Below are positions 9,068 to 17,104 of a stretch of DNA of 48,711 bases, in pieces; position 1 is the first letter of the stretch; each line of letters starts with the position of its first letter. Source of the stretch: Pseudomonadota bacterium (GTDB lineage Bacteria; Pseudomonadota; Gammaproteobacteria; Burkholderiales; Burkholderiaceae_C); assembly GCA_023442945.1 (NCBI GenBank), contig JAEZWW010000118.1, positions 1 through 48,711 on the forward strand, written 5' to 3'. The notes under the pieces were generated by a model. That model worked only from the letters and a program-made list of their open reading frames with translations, was not told where the DNA came from and searched no databases. The position numbers were made by a program, and so were the translations under genes.

Positions 9068-10069
9068 ATGACCCTCGCCATCGCCCAGTCCACGCCCACC
9101 GCCGACGCCATCGCGCGCTGGGTGGAACAGGCCTGGGACCTGGGTCCGGTGGTGGGTGGCGAATTTCTGCGCCGCAGCTTCAACCAGGTCTACCGCATCG
9201 ACTTCGCCAGCGGCCAGCGCGCGGTGGCGCGCCTGTCGTCCGAGCGGCCGCGCGGGCCGGCCAACACCGCGTTTGAAGCCGCGCTGCACCAGCACCTGGC
9301 CGCCCACGGCTGCCCAGTGGTGCGCTGCCTGCCGGCGCGCGGCGGCGCCCACGCGGTCGACGTGCCGCTGCCCGAAGGCGTGCGCCCGCTGATGCTGTTC
9401 GACTATGTGGAAGGCGACTTCACCGGCGAAGCGCCCGAAGACATCGCCACCTTTGCGCGCGGGCTGGCGGCGCTGCACACGGCCGGCGCGTCGTACGCCG
9501 GGGCACCCAGCCGCTACGCGCTGGAGTTGCCCGACCTGCTGGACCGCCCACTGCAAGGCCTGCTGCGCGCGCCGACGATGCTGCCCGAATTGCGCCCCGG
9601 CTTCGAGGCCGCGGCCGAGCGCCTGCGCACCCGCCTGTCCGCGCTGGAGCCGCTGACCCGCGTGCTGTGCCACGGCGACGCGCACGGTGAAAACAACTTC
9701 ATGCGCACCAACGCACAAGGCGAGCGCGAAGCGGTGTTCTTCGACTTCGACGAAGCCGGCCCCGGCTGTTTGGCGTACGAGCTGGCGATCTACCCCTGGT
9801 CCATGTTCCCGCGCATGCCCGACACGCCGCCGAGCGAACGCGTGCTGGCGCGCTGGCGCAGCTTCATCAATGCGTACCGCGAAGTGCGCCCGCTGACGGC
9901 CGCCGACCAGGCCGCCATCGCCCCCTTCATGGCCGTGCGCCAGTTCTGGCTGCTGGGCGAATACGCGGGCCGCGTGCCGGTCTGGGGGTCGCAAGCCATG
10001 CCGACCATGTACCTGCGCAAACAGCTGGGTTTGCTGGCGCAGTGGGAGGCGCTGGAATTGCCTTTTTGA
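9068..10069 (+). CDS. Aminoglycoside phosphotransferase-fold (APH) kinase-like protein
   Basis: The 333-residue product has the APH/choline kinase signature: Brenner motif CHGDAHGENNF in the catalytic loop and FFDFDEAGPG as the metal-binding segment, with a nucleotide-binding N lobe (FLRRSFNQVYRIDFASGQRAVARL). Members phosphorylate small molecules such as aminoglycosides, homoserine, choline or sugars, or proteins (SrkA). Nothing here fixes the substrate, and this should not be read as a resistance gene. The start at 9068 (MTLAIAQSTPTADAIARWVEQAW) is internal to a longer open frame; the extension overlaps the divergent MBL gene start and looks non-coding. Confidence 0.82.
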   Translation: MTLAIAQSTPTADAIARWVEQAWDLGPVVGGEFLRRSFNQVYRIDFASGQRAVARLSSERPRGPANTAFEAALHQHLAAHGCPVVRCLPARGGAHAVDVPLPEGVRPLMLFDYVEGDFTGEAPEDIATFARGLAALHTAGASYAGAPSRYALELPDLLDRPLQGLLRAPTMLPELRPGFEAAAERLRTRLSALEPLTRVLCHGDAHGENNFMRTNAQGEREAVFFDFDEAGPGCLAYELAIYPWSMFPRMPDTPPSERVLARWRSFINAYREVRPLTAADQAAIAPFMAVRQFWLLGEYAGRVPVWGSQAMPTMYLRKQLGLLAQWEALELPF

Positions 10070-10141
10070 GGCGCGCGGCGGATGGCGCGGGCGTGACTGG
10101 CGGTCGCCGTTCGCCTTGGCGGTGCCAGCGCCCGCTTCAAA

Positions 10142-10204
10142 CGCTACTGATTTCGGAGCTGCTCGCGCAGATCACTGTAGGGCCAGTTGCCGATTTGGCT
10201 CGAA
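10142..10204 (+). repeat. Family 1 repeat, full copy
   Basis: Plus orientation: GCTACTGATTTCGGAGCTGC, CGCGCAGAT, TGTAGGGCC and GCCGATTTGG blocks. It lies 72 bases past the stop of the APH-fold gene and 24 bases before the convergent end of the GNAT gene. Confidence 0.87.
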
Positions 10205-10228
10205 GCCTCGAGAAGGCTGCACCCTGCC

Positions 10229-10783
10229 TCAGTCCGGCACATCGCCTGGCGCAAAGCTGGCCTCGGGCGACAGGCCGAACGCCGTTGGGTAGCGCAGCGT
10301 GCCGCGCGCCGCCTGGTCGCCGAACGCCAGCGCCTGCACGTGGTCCGCGTACGCCGCCGGCAGGCCCGGCAAGCTCAGATCGCCGGACGCGGCAAAGCCA
10401 AAGCGCGCGTAGTACGCCGGGTCGCCCAGCAGCACCACGCCTGCCGCGCCGCGCGCACGCAGATCGGCCAGCGCCGCCTGCACCAGCGCCTGCCCCACGC
10501 CCTGGCGCTGCCAGCGCGGATCGACCGCCACCGGGCCCAGCCCGAACCAGCGGCCGGGCGAGCCGGACAGCCGCACCGGCGACGCGGCGACGTACCCGGC
10601 GCAGTCGCCCGCGCGCACGGCCAGCAGCGACAGGCTGAGCGCGCCGTCTCGCCGCAGCGCGCGGACAATTCGGGCTTCGCTCTGGTCGCTGTGGGGCACG
10701 CCAGCGAAGGCGGTGCCCAGCACGGCGTCGATCGCGGACGCGTCACCGGGCGCTTCGGGGCGGATCTCGATTGCTATCAACAC
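10229..10783 (-). CDS. GNAT N-acetyltransferase, YhbS-like
   Basis: A GCN5-type acetyltransferase of about 184 residues. The acetyl-CoA binding motif is WQRQGVGQALVQAALADLRARGAAGVVLLGDPAYYARFGF, which matches the YhbS/COG3153 pattern including GDPxYYxRFGF. The substrate is unknown. The start is uncertain: the conserved part begins IAIEIRPEAPGDASAID, preceded by GTG (10783) and TTG (10780), both inside a family 1 repeat that covers the 5' end of the gene. A longer in-frame start at 10816 would translate the repeat (MALQPPAQAATVL). So the repeat probably supplied or altered the translation initiation region. Confidence 0.8.
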   Translation of the reverse strand: MLIAIEIRPEAPGDASAIDAVLGTAFAGVPHSDQSEARIVRALRRDGALSLSLLAVRAGDCAGYVAASPVRLSGSPGRWFGLGPVAVDPRWQRQGVGQALVQAALADLRARGAAGVVLLGDPAYYARFGFAASGDLSLPGLPAAYADHVQALAFGDQAARGTLRYPTAFGLSPEASFAPGDVPD

Positions 10784-10836
10784 AGTAGCTGCTTGCGCAG
10801 GTGGTTGTAGGGCCAACGGTCGATTTGGCTTGGAAT
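10772..10836 (+). repeat. Family 1 repeat, full copy over the GNAT start
   Basis: Plus orientation, antisense to the GNAT gene. GCTAT and GTAGC hairpin arms, TTGCGCAGG core, TGTAGGGCC and TCGATTTGGC blocks are present. The GNAT start codons (10780-10783) lie within the GCTAT hairpin loop. Confidence 0.9.
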
Positions 10837-10883
10837 CACCGAAGCCAGCACCGCCCCGCGCCTGCGGCCGGGCGGCGCCCCGC

Positions 10884-12125
10884 TCAGGCCAGCGTCACCC
10901 GCGCGAACTTGCGCTTGCCGACCTGCACCACGTAGGTGCCAGCGGCCAGTTTCAGGCCCTTGTCGCTGACCATGCTGGAGTCAACGCGCACACCGCCGCC
11001 GTCGATCAGGCGATTGCCTTCGGACGTGGAAGGCGCCAGATTGGCCTGTTTCAGCAGCTGCGCGATCCCTAAGGCGCCCCCCTCACCCAGCGGCAGGCTG
11101 AGTTCCGGAATCTCGTCCGGCACGCCGCCCTTGCTGCGGTTGATGAAGTCCTGCTCGGCCGCCTCGGCCGCCGCCGCGCTGTGAAAGCGCGTGGTGATTT
11201 CCTTGGCCAGCAGCACCTTGGCGTCCTTGGGGTTGCGGCCGCCTTCGATCTCCAGCTTCAGCGCGGCGATTTCCGGCAGGCTCATGAAGGACAGCAGGGT
11301 GAACCAGTCCCACATGAGGTCGTCGGAAATCGACAGGATCTTGGCGAACATGGTGTTCGCGTCATCGGTGATGCCGACGTAGTTGTTCTTGGACTTCGAC
11401 ATCTTGTGCACGCCGTCCAGGCCGACCAGGAGCGGCATGGTGAGCACACACTGCGGTTCTTGCCCATGTTCCTGCTGCAGATGGCGGCCCATCAGCAGGT
11501 TGAATTTCTGGTCGGTGCCGCCCAGTTCCAGGTCGGACTTAAGTGCAACCGAGTCGTAGCCCTGCAGCAGCGGGTACAGGAATTCGTGCAGGCTGATCGA
11601 ATTGCCTTCGGTGAAGCGCTTGTGGAAGTCGTCGCGCTCCATCATGCGGGCCACGGTGTACTTGGCGGCCAGCTGGATCAGGCCGCGCGCACCCAGGGCA
11701 TCGGACCATTCGCTGTTGTAGCGGACCTCGGTCTTGGCCGGGTCCAGCACCTTGGCGGCCTGGGTGTAATAGGTTTCGGCGTTGGCCTTGATCTGCTCAG
11801 GCGTCAGCGGCGGGCGCGTGCTGTTGCGGCCCGACGGGTCGCCGATCAGGGTGGTGAAGTCGCCGATCAGGAAGATCACCTGGTGGCCGAGGTCCTGCAG
11901 CTGGCGCATCTTGTTCAGCACCACCGTGTGGCCCAGGTGGATGTCGGGCGCCGTCGGGTCGAGCCCCAGCTTGATGCGCAGCGGCTGGCCGGTCTGGGCA
12001 GAACGCGTCAGTTTCTTGATCCAGTCATCCTGGGGAAGCAATTCGTCGCAGCCGCGTAGCGAAATAGCCATAGCGTCGCGAATTTCGTCGGGAATGGGGG
12101 CTTCTGTCAGCTTGGTGTCAGGCAT
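10884..12125 (-). CDS. tyrS: Tyrosine--tRNA ligase
   Basis: The 413-residue class I synthetase charges tRNA-Tyr. The HIGH-type signature is HLGH (63-66) and the KMSKS loop is present exactly (241-245), with the LGGTDQKFN tyrosine-site segment (201-209). The C-terminal 70 residues form an S4-like RNA-binding domain (LIDGGGVRVDSSMVSDKGLKL). It belongs to the TyrZ-like bacterial subgroup usual in beta-proteobacteria. It is divergent from the M23 peptidase gene, with 164 bases between the starts. Confidence 0.95.
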   Translation of the reverse strand: MPDTKLTEAPIPDEIRDAMAISLRGCDELLPQDDWIKKLTRSAQTGQPLRIKLGLDPTAPDIHLGHTVVLNKMRQLQDLGHQVIFLIGDFTTLIGDPSGRNSTRPPLTPEQIKANAETYYTQAAKVLDPAKTEVRYNSEWSDALGARGLIQLAAKYTVARMMERDDFHKRFTEGNSISLHEFLYPLLQGYDSVALKSDLELGGTDQKFNLLMGRHLQQEHGQEPQCVLTMPLLVGLDGVHKMSKSKNNYVGITDDANTMFAKILSISDDLMWDWFTLLSFMSLPEIAALKLEIEGGRNPKDAKVLLAKEITTRFHSAAAAEAAEQDFINRSKGGVPDEIPELSLPLGEGGALGIAQLLKQANLAPSTSEGNRLIDGGGVRVDSSMVSDKGLKLAAGTYVVQVGKRKFARVTLA

Positions 12126-12138
12126 TGTGTCAAGAGCG

Positions 12139-12167
12139 TTGTAGGAACGTGCCTACGCCGTTATACT
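12139..12167 (+). promoter_or_regulatory. Predicted sigma-70 promoter for the M23 peptidase gene
   Basis: TTGTAG (12139-12144), a 17-base spacer and TATACT (12162-12167) form a plausible promoter. The spacer carries a small inverted repeat GTAGG-N6-CCTAC (12141-12156), a possible operator. The leader to the GTG start would be about 115 bases. Confidence 0.5.
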
Positions 12168-12289
12168 CATTCGATTCGGCCTCATTCTAAGAGGCCCTGC
12201 TCTGCTGGCAGAGCGCTTTACCGGGCGGTTCGTGAACCCTTGGACCGAACCCGCTCTGTCGTGACCTGTTTTCCGGAACATCCCCGCGC

Positions 12290-13648
12290 GTGAAGCAAGA
12301 ACTGATTTCCACCGGCCTGGCATTGGCCGATTTCGTGCACCGCCACCCCAAGCGCATCACCGCGGTCATCGCCGCGTTGCTGCTGGGCGGCGGTGGCGGC
12401 GCCTTCGCCGTGGCCAACCTGGCCCCCACCGCCCCGACCGAGCCGCTGCGCCTGGTGTCTGAATCCGTGCAAGCCCTGCAATTGGGCAGCCAGATCGACA
12501 TGCTGGACACCCACAGCTTCACGCTGTACCGCAGTGAGCAAACGCGCCCGTCCGACACGCCTGAGGCGCTGCTCAAGCGCCTGGGCCTGGCCGACCCGGC
12601 CGCTGCCGCCTTCCTGCGCAAGGACACGATCGCCCAGCAGGCCCTGTTCGGCCGTGGCAGCGCGGGCCGCACCGTCACCGCCGAAGCCACCGATCGACTG
12701 GAAGTGCAGACCCTGCGCACCCACTGGGTCGAAAGCGACACCGACGACAACTTCAAGCGCCTGGTGGTCGAAAAGTCTGGCGACAGCTTCAATGTGCGCG
12801 TCGAAACCGCGCCCCTGGTGGCCAGCCAGCGCCTGACCAGCGGCGTGATTCGCGGCACCTACTACAGTGCCGCCGACGAAGCCAACCTGCCCGACGCCGT
12901 GGCCAAGCAGCTGACGGAGATCTTCGACTCCAACGTCGACTTCCACCGCGGCCTGCGCCGGGGCGACCGTTTCTCGGTCGTGTACGAGTCGCTGGAAGCC
13001 GATGGCGAGCCCATCCGCGCCGGCCGCATCCTCAGTGCCGAAATGGTCAACCGCGGCAAGACTTTCCAGGCCATCTGGTTCACCGAGCCAGGCGCCAAGA
13101 AGGGGGCGTACTACGGTTTTGACGGCCAAAGCCTGCGCAAAGCCTACCTGGCCGCGCCCATGGAAATCACGCGCATGACCAGCGGCTTCGGCATGCGCGA
13201 CCACCCGGTGCTGGGTTACAAGCGCGAACACCGCGGCGTCGATTACGCCGCCCCCACCGGCACCCCGGTGCGCACCATCGGCGACGGCAAGGTCGAATTC
13301 GCCGGCGTGCAAAGCGGCTACGGCAACGTCATCTACGTCAAGCACCGCAACGCCAAGGACACCACGGTCTACGCCCACCTGTCGCGCATCGACGTGAAGA
13401 CCGGCGACAACGTGATGCAGGGCGAGCGCATCGGCGCCGTCGGCCAGACCGGCGTGGCCACCGGCCCGCACCTGCACTTCGAATTCCGCATCAACAACGA
13501 ACCGAACGACCCGACCGACATCCTGGCCGCGCAACGCGAAAGCGTGCCTGTGTCGCCCGGCGGCAAGGCGGCGTTCGCCAAGCTGTCGGCCGGCATGAAG
13601 TTGCAACTTTCGGCCGCCGGCAACATCACCAACAGCACGTTTGAGTGA
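12290..13648 (+). CDS. M23-family peptidoglycan metallopeptidase
   Basis: The 452-residue product is an inner-membrane-anchored cell-wall hydrolase. A single N-terminal membrane segment (about 22-42, RITAVIAALLLGGGGGAFAVANL) is followed by a periplasmic regulatory region and a C-terminal LytM/M23 domain (about 285-410). Zinc ligands are H314 and D318 (HRGVD) and H396 in the HLHFEF motif; H363 is the other catalytic histidine. All are intact, so it should be an active DD-endopeptidase rather than an EnvC/NlpD-type activator. Start is GTG at 12290. The divergent tyrS arrangement is common in Burkholderiales. A terminator follows directly. Confidence 0.9.
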   Translation: MKQELISTGLALADFVHRHPKRITAVIAALLLGGGGGAFAVANLAPTAPTEPLRLVSESVQALQLGSQIDMLDTHSFTLYRSEQTRPSDTPEALLKRLGLADPAAAAFLRKDTIAQQALFGRGSAGRTVTAEATDRLEVQTLRTHWVESDTDDNFKRLVVEKSGDSFNVRVETAPLVASQRLTSGVIRGTYYSAADEANLPDAVAKQLTEIFDSNVDFHRGLRRGDRFSVVYESLEADGEPIRAGRILSAEMVNRGKTFQAIWFTEPGAKKGAYYGFDGQSLRKAYLAAPMEITRMTSGFGMRDHPVLGYKREHRGVDYAAPTGTPVRTIGDGKVEFAGVQSGYGNVIYVKHRNAKDTTVYAHLSRIDVKTGDNVMQGERIGAVGQTGVATGPHLHFEFRINNEPNDPTDILAAQRESVPVSPGGKAAFAKLSAGMKLQLSAAGNITNSTFE

Positions 13649-13681
13649 TGGGGTAGCGGCTGCGCGCCGCATCGCCAAACA

Positions 13682-13710
13682 AAAAAAGGGCGCCTTGGGC
13701 GCCCTTTTTT
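13682..13710. terminator. Bidirectional terminator between M23 peptidase and erpA
   Basis: GGGCGCC (13688-13694), loop TTG, GGCGCCC (13698-13704), flanked by A7 on the left and T6 on the right. It serves both convergent genes. Confidence 0.85.
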
Positions 13711-13745
13711 ATGCCGACGATGCGCGTCGGCGCCAGCCAGTGTGC

Positions 13746-14123
13746 TTACTCGGCGATCGAGAACGACGAGCCGCAACCGCAGGTGGTCTGGGCATTCGGG
13801 TTCTTGATGACGAATTGCGCGCCCTGCAGGTCTTCCTTGTAGTCGATCTCGGCACCGACCAGGTACTGGTAGCTCATGGCGTCGATCAACAGCGACACGC
13901 CGTTCTTGGTCATCGTCGTGTCGTCTTCGTTGGCGATTTCGTCGAAAGTGAAACCGTACTGGAAGCCCGAGCAGCCGCCGCCCTGCACGAACACGCGCAG
14001 CTTGAGGTCGGGGTTGCCTTCTTCAGCGATCAGATCGGCCACTTTGGCGGCGGCGCTGTCGGTGAACACGATCGGGTCGGGCATCGTGGACGGGGAGGTA
14101 ATTTCTTGTGCGACGGCACTCAT
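13746..14123 (-). CDS. erpA: Iron-sulfur cluster insertion protein ErpA
   Basis: An A-type Fe-S carrier of 125 residues that delivers [4Fe-4S] or [2Fe-2S] clusters to apoproteins. The three cluster-binding cysteines are C51 (GGGCSGFQYGF), C115 and C117 (TTCGCGSSFSI). The length and the C-terminal CGCGSSF are typical. ATG at 14123 follows an AGGAGCCGAC ribosome binding site. Convergent with the M23 gene; the bactofilin gene is upstream on the same strand. Confidence 0.94.
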   Translation of the reverse strand: MSAVAQEITSPSTMPDPIVFTDSAAAKVADLIAEEGNPDLKLRVFVQGGGCSGFQYGFTFDEIANEDDTTMTKNGVSLLIDAMSYQYLVGAEIDYKEDLQGAQFVIKNPNAQTTCGCGSSFSIAE

Positions 14124-14181
14124 GTCGGCTCCTGTGCTTCTAGGACCATGTAGCCCAATAGTATATCAAATTACTCGGGTT

Positions 14182-14655
14182 TCAGGGTCGGTCGAAGTCC
14201 AGCGTGGGCTCGGTCGGTTCCGACGGTGGCGGCGGACGGTTTTCCGCCGTGCCCGAGGGCGCAGGCGCCAGGGTAGCGCTGGCGGTCGGCGGCGGGGGTG
14301 GCGGTGTGACCTGCGGTTGCAGCTGGCCGGCGATCACCGCGCCCTGCGCCATTTCCAGCGCCTTGTAGCGCACATCGCCCTGGATGCGCGCCTTGGCCTG
14401 CAATTCGAGCAGTTCGCGCGCCAGCACCGGGCCGACCACGGTACCGCCGATGACGACGTGGTCCGCGCTGATCGCGCCCTGCACGCTGCCGCCTTCACCG
14501 ATCACCAGCACGCTGGGGCCCGCGCCTTCGGCGGTGACGTCGCCCAGCACCGCGCCGTCGATCTGCAGGCCTTCCTGGAAGGTGCAATCGCCCGCCACTT
14601 TCATGCCAGCGGCAATCGTGCTGCGAACGGACCACGGCTTCTTGATGCCCAGCAT
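14182..14655 (-). CDS. Bactofilin family protein
   Basis: A product of about 157 residues with the bactofilin (DUF583) beta-helix core (about 10-110; GDCTFQEGLQIDGAVLGDVTAEG, ISADHVVIGGTVVGPVLARELLEL) and a disordered, proline-rich C-terminal tail (TPPPPPPTASATLAPAP and on). Bactofilins polymerise without nucleotide and scaffold cell-shape or wall enzymes. The ATG at 14655 is preferred over 14676 because GAGGAGT lies 8 bases upstream. An M23 peptidase gene lies 0.5 kb away, and bactofilins often pair with M23 peptidases, but erpA and a terminator separate them, so a partnership is only an inference. Confidence 0.87.
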   Translation of the reverse strand: MLGIKKPWSVRSTIAAGMKVAGDCTFQEGLQIDGAVLGDVTAEGAGPSVLVIGEGGSVQGAISADHVVIGGTVVGPVLARELLELQAKARIQGDVRYKALEMAQGAVIAGQLQPQVTPPPPPPTASATLAPAPSGTAENRPPPPSEPTEPTLDFDRP

Positions 14656-14732
14656 GTCTGCGACTCCTCGGTTCATGCCTCGCTTTTACCACGCTGGCGC
14701 GTCAATGCCGCCACCCCAGCCCTTCGCCCATG

Positions 14733-14767
14733 AAAAAACCGCGCGGCCTGGCGGCGGCGCGGTTTTT
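14733..14767 (-). terminator. Terminator after rpsI
   Basis: ACCGCGC arms (14756-14762 with 14738-14744) flanked by an A run and a T6 run; it follows the rpsI stop at 14791 and is symmetric enough to work in both directions. Confidence 0.8.
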
Positions 14768-14790
14768 GCAGACTGCCCGAAGGCGGTCGA

Positions 14791-15183
14791 TCAGCGCTTG
14801 CTGAACTGCTTGCGGCGGCGTGCGGAGTGCAGACCGACCTTCTTACGCTCGACCTCACGGGCGTCGCGGGTCACGTAACCAGCGGCCGACAGGGCCGGCT
14901 TCAGGTTCGCGTCGTAGTCGATCAGGGCGCGGGTGATGCCGTGGCGCACGGCGCCGGCTTGGCCGGATTCACCGCCACCGTGGACGTTGACCTGGATGTC
15001 GAAGGTTTCGACGTTGTCGGTCAGCACCAGCGGCTGCTTGGAGATCATGATCGAGGTTTGGCGGCCGAAGAATTCTTCGATGGCCTTGCCGTTCACCGTG
15101 ATCTTGCCGGAGCCTTTTTTCAGAAACACGCGGGCGACGCTGGTTTTGCGACGGCCGGTGCCATTGTTCCAATCACCAATCAT
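14791..15183 (-). CDS. rpsI: 30S ribosomal protein S9
   Basis: The 130-residue uS9 ends with the characteristic basic tail SARRRKQFSKR that reaches the ribosomal P site. The conserved GRRKTSVARVFLKKGSGKITVNGK and HGGGESGQAGAVRHGITRAL segments are intact. It follows rplM by 12 bases, the usual rplM-rpsI operon, and a terminator follows. Confidence 0.97.
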   Translation of the reverse strand: MIGDWNNGTGRRKTSVARVFLKKGSGKITVNGKAIEEFFGRQTSIMISKQPLVLTDNVETFDIQVNVHGGGESGQAGAVRHGITRALIDYDANLKPALSAAGYVTRDAREVERKKVGLHSARRRKQFSKR

Positions 15184-15195
15184 TTACCGGCTCCT

Positions 15196-15624
15196 TCAGA
15201 TTTCCAGCGCTTTGGGCTGCTGGGCGCTGTGCGGGTGCTCGGCGCCGCCGTAGACCTTCAGCTTCTTGATCATGGCGTAACCCAGCGGGCCTTTGGGCAG
15301 CATGCCCTTGACGGCCTTTTCCAGCGCGCGGCCGGGGTGCTTGGCCTGGATGTCGCGGAAATTGGTTTCGCGGATGCCGCCGGGGTAGCCGGTGTGGCGG
15401 TAGTACTTCTTGTCAAGCTCTTTGGCGCCGGTGACGCGGAGCTTGGCGGCGTTGACGATGACGATGTAGTCGCCGGTGTCGACGTGAGGCGTGTAAATGG
15501 CTTTGTGCTTGCCGCGCAGACGGAGGGCCACTTCGCTGGCGACCCGACCGAGCACCTTATCGGTGGCGTCAATCACAAACCACTCGTGCGTCACGTCAGC
15601 GGGTTTTGCGCTGAACGTTTTCAT
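15196..15624 (-). CDS. rplM: 50S ribosomal protein L13
   Basis: The 142-residue uL13 starts MKTFSAKPADVTHEWFVIDA and contains the family signature GYPGGIRETNFRDIQAKHPGRALEKAVKGMLPKGPLG. I use the ATG at 15624, with AGGAAAA upstream; an in-frame extension to 15729 is leader sequence. The leader holds a small hairpin (GCTCC-N9-GGAGC at 15674-15692), a candidate for L13 autoregulation, though that is inference. First gene of the rplM-rpsI operon; about 300 bases separate it from the divergent rlmJ. Confidence 0.97.
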   Translation of the reverse strand: MKTFSAKPADVTHEWFVIDATDKVLGRVASEVALRLRGKHKAIYTPHVDTGDYIVIVNAAKLRVTGAKELDKKYYRHTGYPGGIRETNFRDIQAKHPGRALEKAVKGMLPKGPLGYAMIKKLKVYGGAEHPHSAQQPKALEI

Positions 15625-15923
15625 GAGTTTTCCTGGATAAGGAGGGTTTGGTCGGCCCTTTTCCACGGTCGGCGCTCCTCTTGTCAGGGAGCCTCTTAGG
15701 TGGGGTTTGGCGCATTCCCGAAAGAACACGCCATCTTGCCGCGGGGCACGCTATGCGCTGCAAAGCCAGCCATTATAGCCCGCGGTGGGGGCGTGCGATA
15801 GCCCCCTGGGCGTGAAAAGACCCCCGCAGCAGCGCCGGCCAGCCGCCGCGGGCACGACGGATCGCGCGCGCGCCCGCGGCCGTCCGTGCTGGCCCGGCCG
15901 CCCGCGCGGTATACGATGCCGGC

Positions 15924-16914
15924 ATGTACAGCTACCGCCACGGCTTTCACGCCGGCAACCACGCCGACGTGCTCAAGCACCTGTGCCTGATCGGCGCCGC
16001 GCGCCATCTGATGCGCAAGCCCACGCCACTCTTGATGGTGGACACGCACGCCGGCGCCGGGCTGTACCGGCTGGACGGCGACTACGCGCGCACCTCGGGC
16101 GAGGCGGCCGAAGGCGTGCTGCGGCTGATTGAGGCGGGTTTCAAGCCCAATTCGGCCTCAGCCCTAGATGGATCTGCGCAAGCAGCTATCAAATCTGAAG
16201 CAAGCCTGCTGGAAGATTACCTTGGCATCATCGCCAGCTTCAACCCCCAGCCGGGCACTTGGCGCGCCTACCCCGGTTCGCCCTTCATCCTGGCGCGCCT
16301 GATGAACGAACCCGCGCGCGCTGCGGTGCACGACCGGCTGAAGCTGTTCGAGATGCACCCGACCGACGCGCACACGCTGCTGGACAACATCTCGCAGCTC
16401 GACCTGGGCCGCCGCATCAACGTGGCGCCGGAAGACGGCTTTGCCAGCCTGAAGGCGCTGATCCCGCCGCCGCTGGCCGCCGGCGGCTCGCGCCGCGCGC
16501 TGGTGCTGATGGACCCGAGCTACGAGATCAAGACCGACTACGCCAAGGTCGCCGACAGCATGCAAGATGCGCTCAAGCGCTTTGCCACGGGCGTTTACCT
16601 GGTCTGGTACCCGATCATCCCGCGGCCCGAGGCGCATGGCCTGCCGCGGCGCCTGAAGACACTGGCGCAGCAAGCCGGCCGCAGCTGGCTGCACGCGACC
16701 CTGAACGTCGGCGCGGCCGACGCCGGCCGCGGGCGGGGGGGCCGCCGCCGGGGCCGACCACGGCCGCGGCCTGTCGGCCAGCGGCATGTTCATCATCAAC
16801 CCGCCCCATCCGCTGAAAAGCCAGCTGGAAGCCGTGCTGCCCGACGTGCTGGCCGCCTTGAGCGAAGGCAAGGGCCGGGGCGCCGATTGGGCCGTGGAAG
16901 CCGGCGCCGCCTGA
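15924..16914 (+). pseudogene. rlmJ: 23S rRNA (adenine-N6)-methyltransferase RlmJ, one-base frameshift, repeat insertion
   Basis: RlmJ methylates A2030 of 23S rRNA. The N-terminal MYSYRHGFHAGNHADVLKH, DTHAGAGLYRL (SAM site) and MDPSYEIKTDY catalytic segment are intact (the family usually has DPPY). At a G7 run (16735-16741) the frame shifts: the original frame runs on as arginine-rich junk to 17018, whereas the next frame encodes the true C terminus GLSASGMFIINPPHPLKSQ to a stop at 16912-16914. Removing one G restores a normal protein, so this is either a sequencing error, a phase-variable tract or a real mutation. Residues 74-94 come from a family 1 repeat inserted in frame between two conserved blocks. 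Confidence 0.88.
16145..16203 (-). repeat. Family 1 repeat inside rlmJ
   Basis: Minus orientation. Blocks TTCGGCCTCAGCCCTAG, GGATCTGCGCAAGCAGCTAT and AAATCTGAAGCA match the family. Read in the rlmJ frame it has no stop and encodes about 20 residues (SASALDGSAQAAIKSEAS and flanks). Confidence 0.88.
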
Positions 16915-16992
16915 AACGGCAACGCCTGATGCGACCGCCACGCCACCGCGCGGCCGCTCAATATCCGGGTAAACCCCAGGGCCATTTGCCCG

Positions 16993-17020
16993 AATTAACC
17001 GACCGCCTGGTCGGTTAATT
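16993..17020. promoter_or_regulatory. Perfect palindrome upstream of paaA, candidate PaaR (TetR-type) operator
   Basis: Twelve-base arms AATTAACCGACC (16993-17004) and GGTCGGTTAATT (17009-17020) with a four-base spacer. A TATACT -10-like hexamer follows at 17024-17029, so a bound repressor would block the promoter. The ACCGACC/GGTCGGT core resembles operators of the TetR-type PaaR repressors of beta-proteobacterial paa genes, which respond to phenylacetyl-CoA (from memory). No paaR gene is in the window. Confidence 0.8.
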
Positions 17021-17104
17021 ATTTATACTGGCGATCTGCCCGTCGCGCGCCTCCCTATGGGCGCCGGCTTTTGCGCCATTCGGGCCACTCAAGGAGACCC
17101 ACGC

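Noticed and set aside
9068..10069. Reading the APH-fold gene as an aminoglycoside resistance gene
   Set aside because: The fold is shared with many metabolic kinases and there is no mobile context; substrate not determinable.
12187..12250. tRNA-like segment (GCTCTGCTGGCAGAGC and GGTTCGTGAACC) upstream of the M23 gene
   Set aside because: It recalls a D arm and a T arm, but the T loop would be only two bases, there is no proper anticodon arm and no acceptor stem. At most a decayed remnant or chance.
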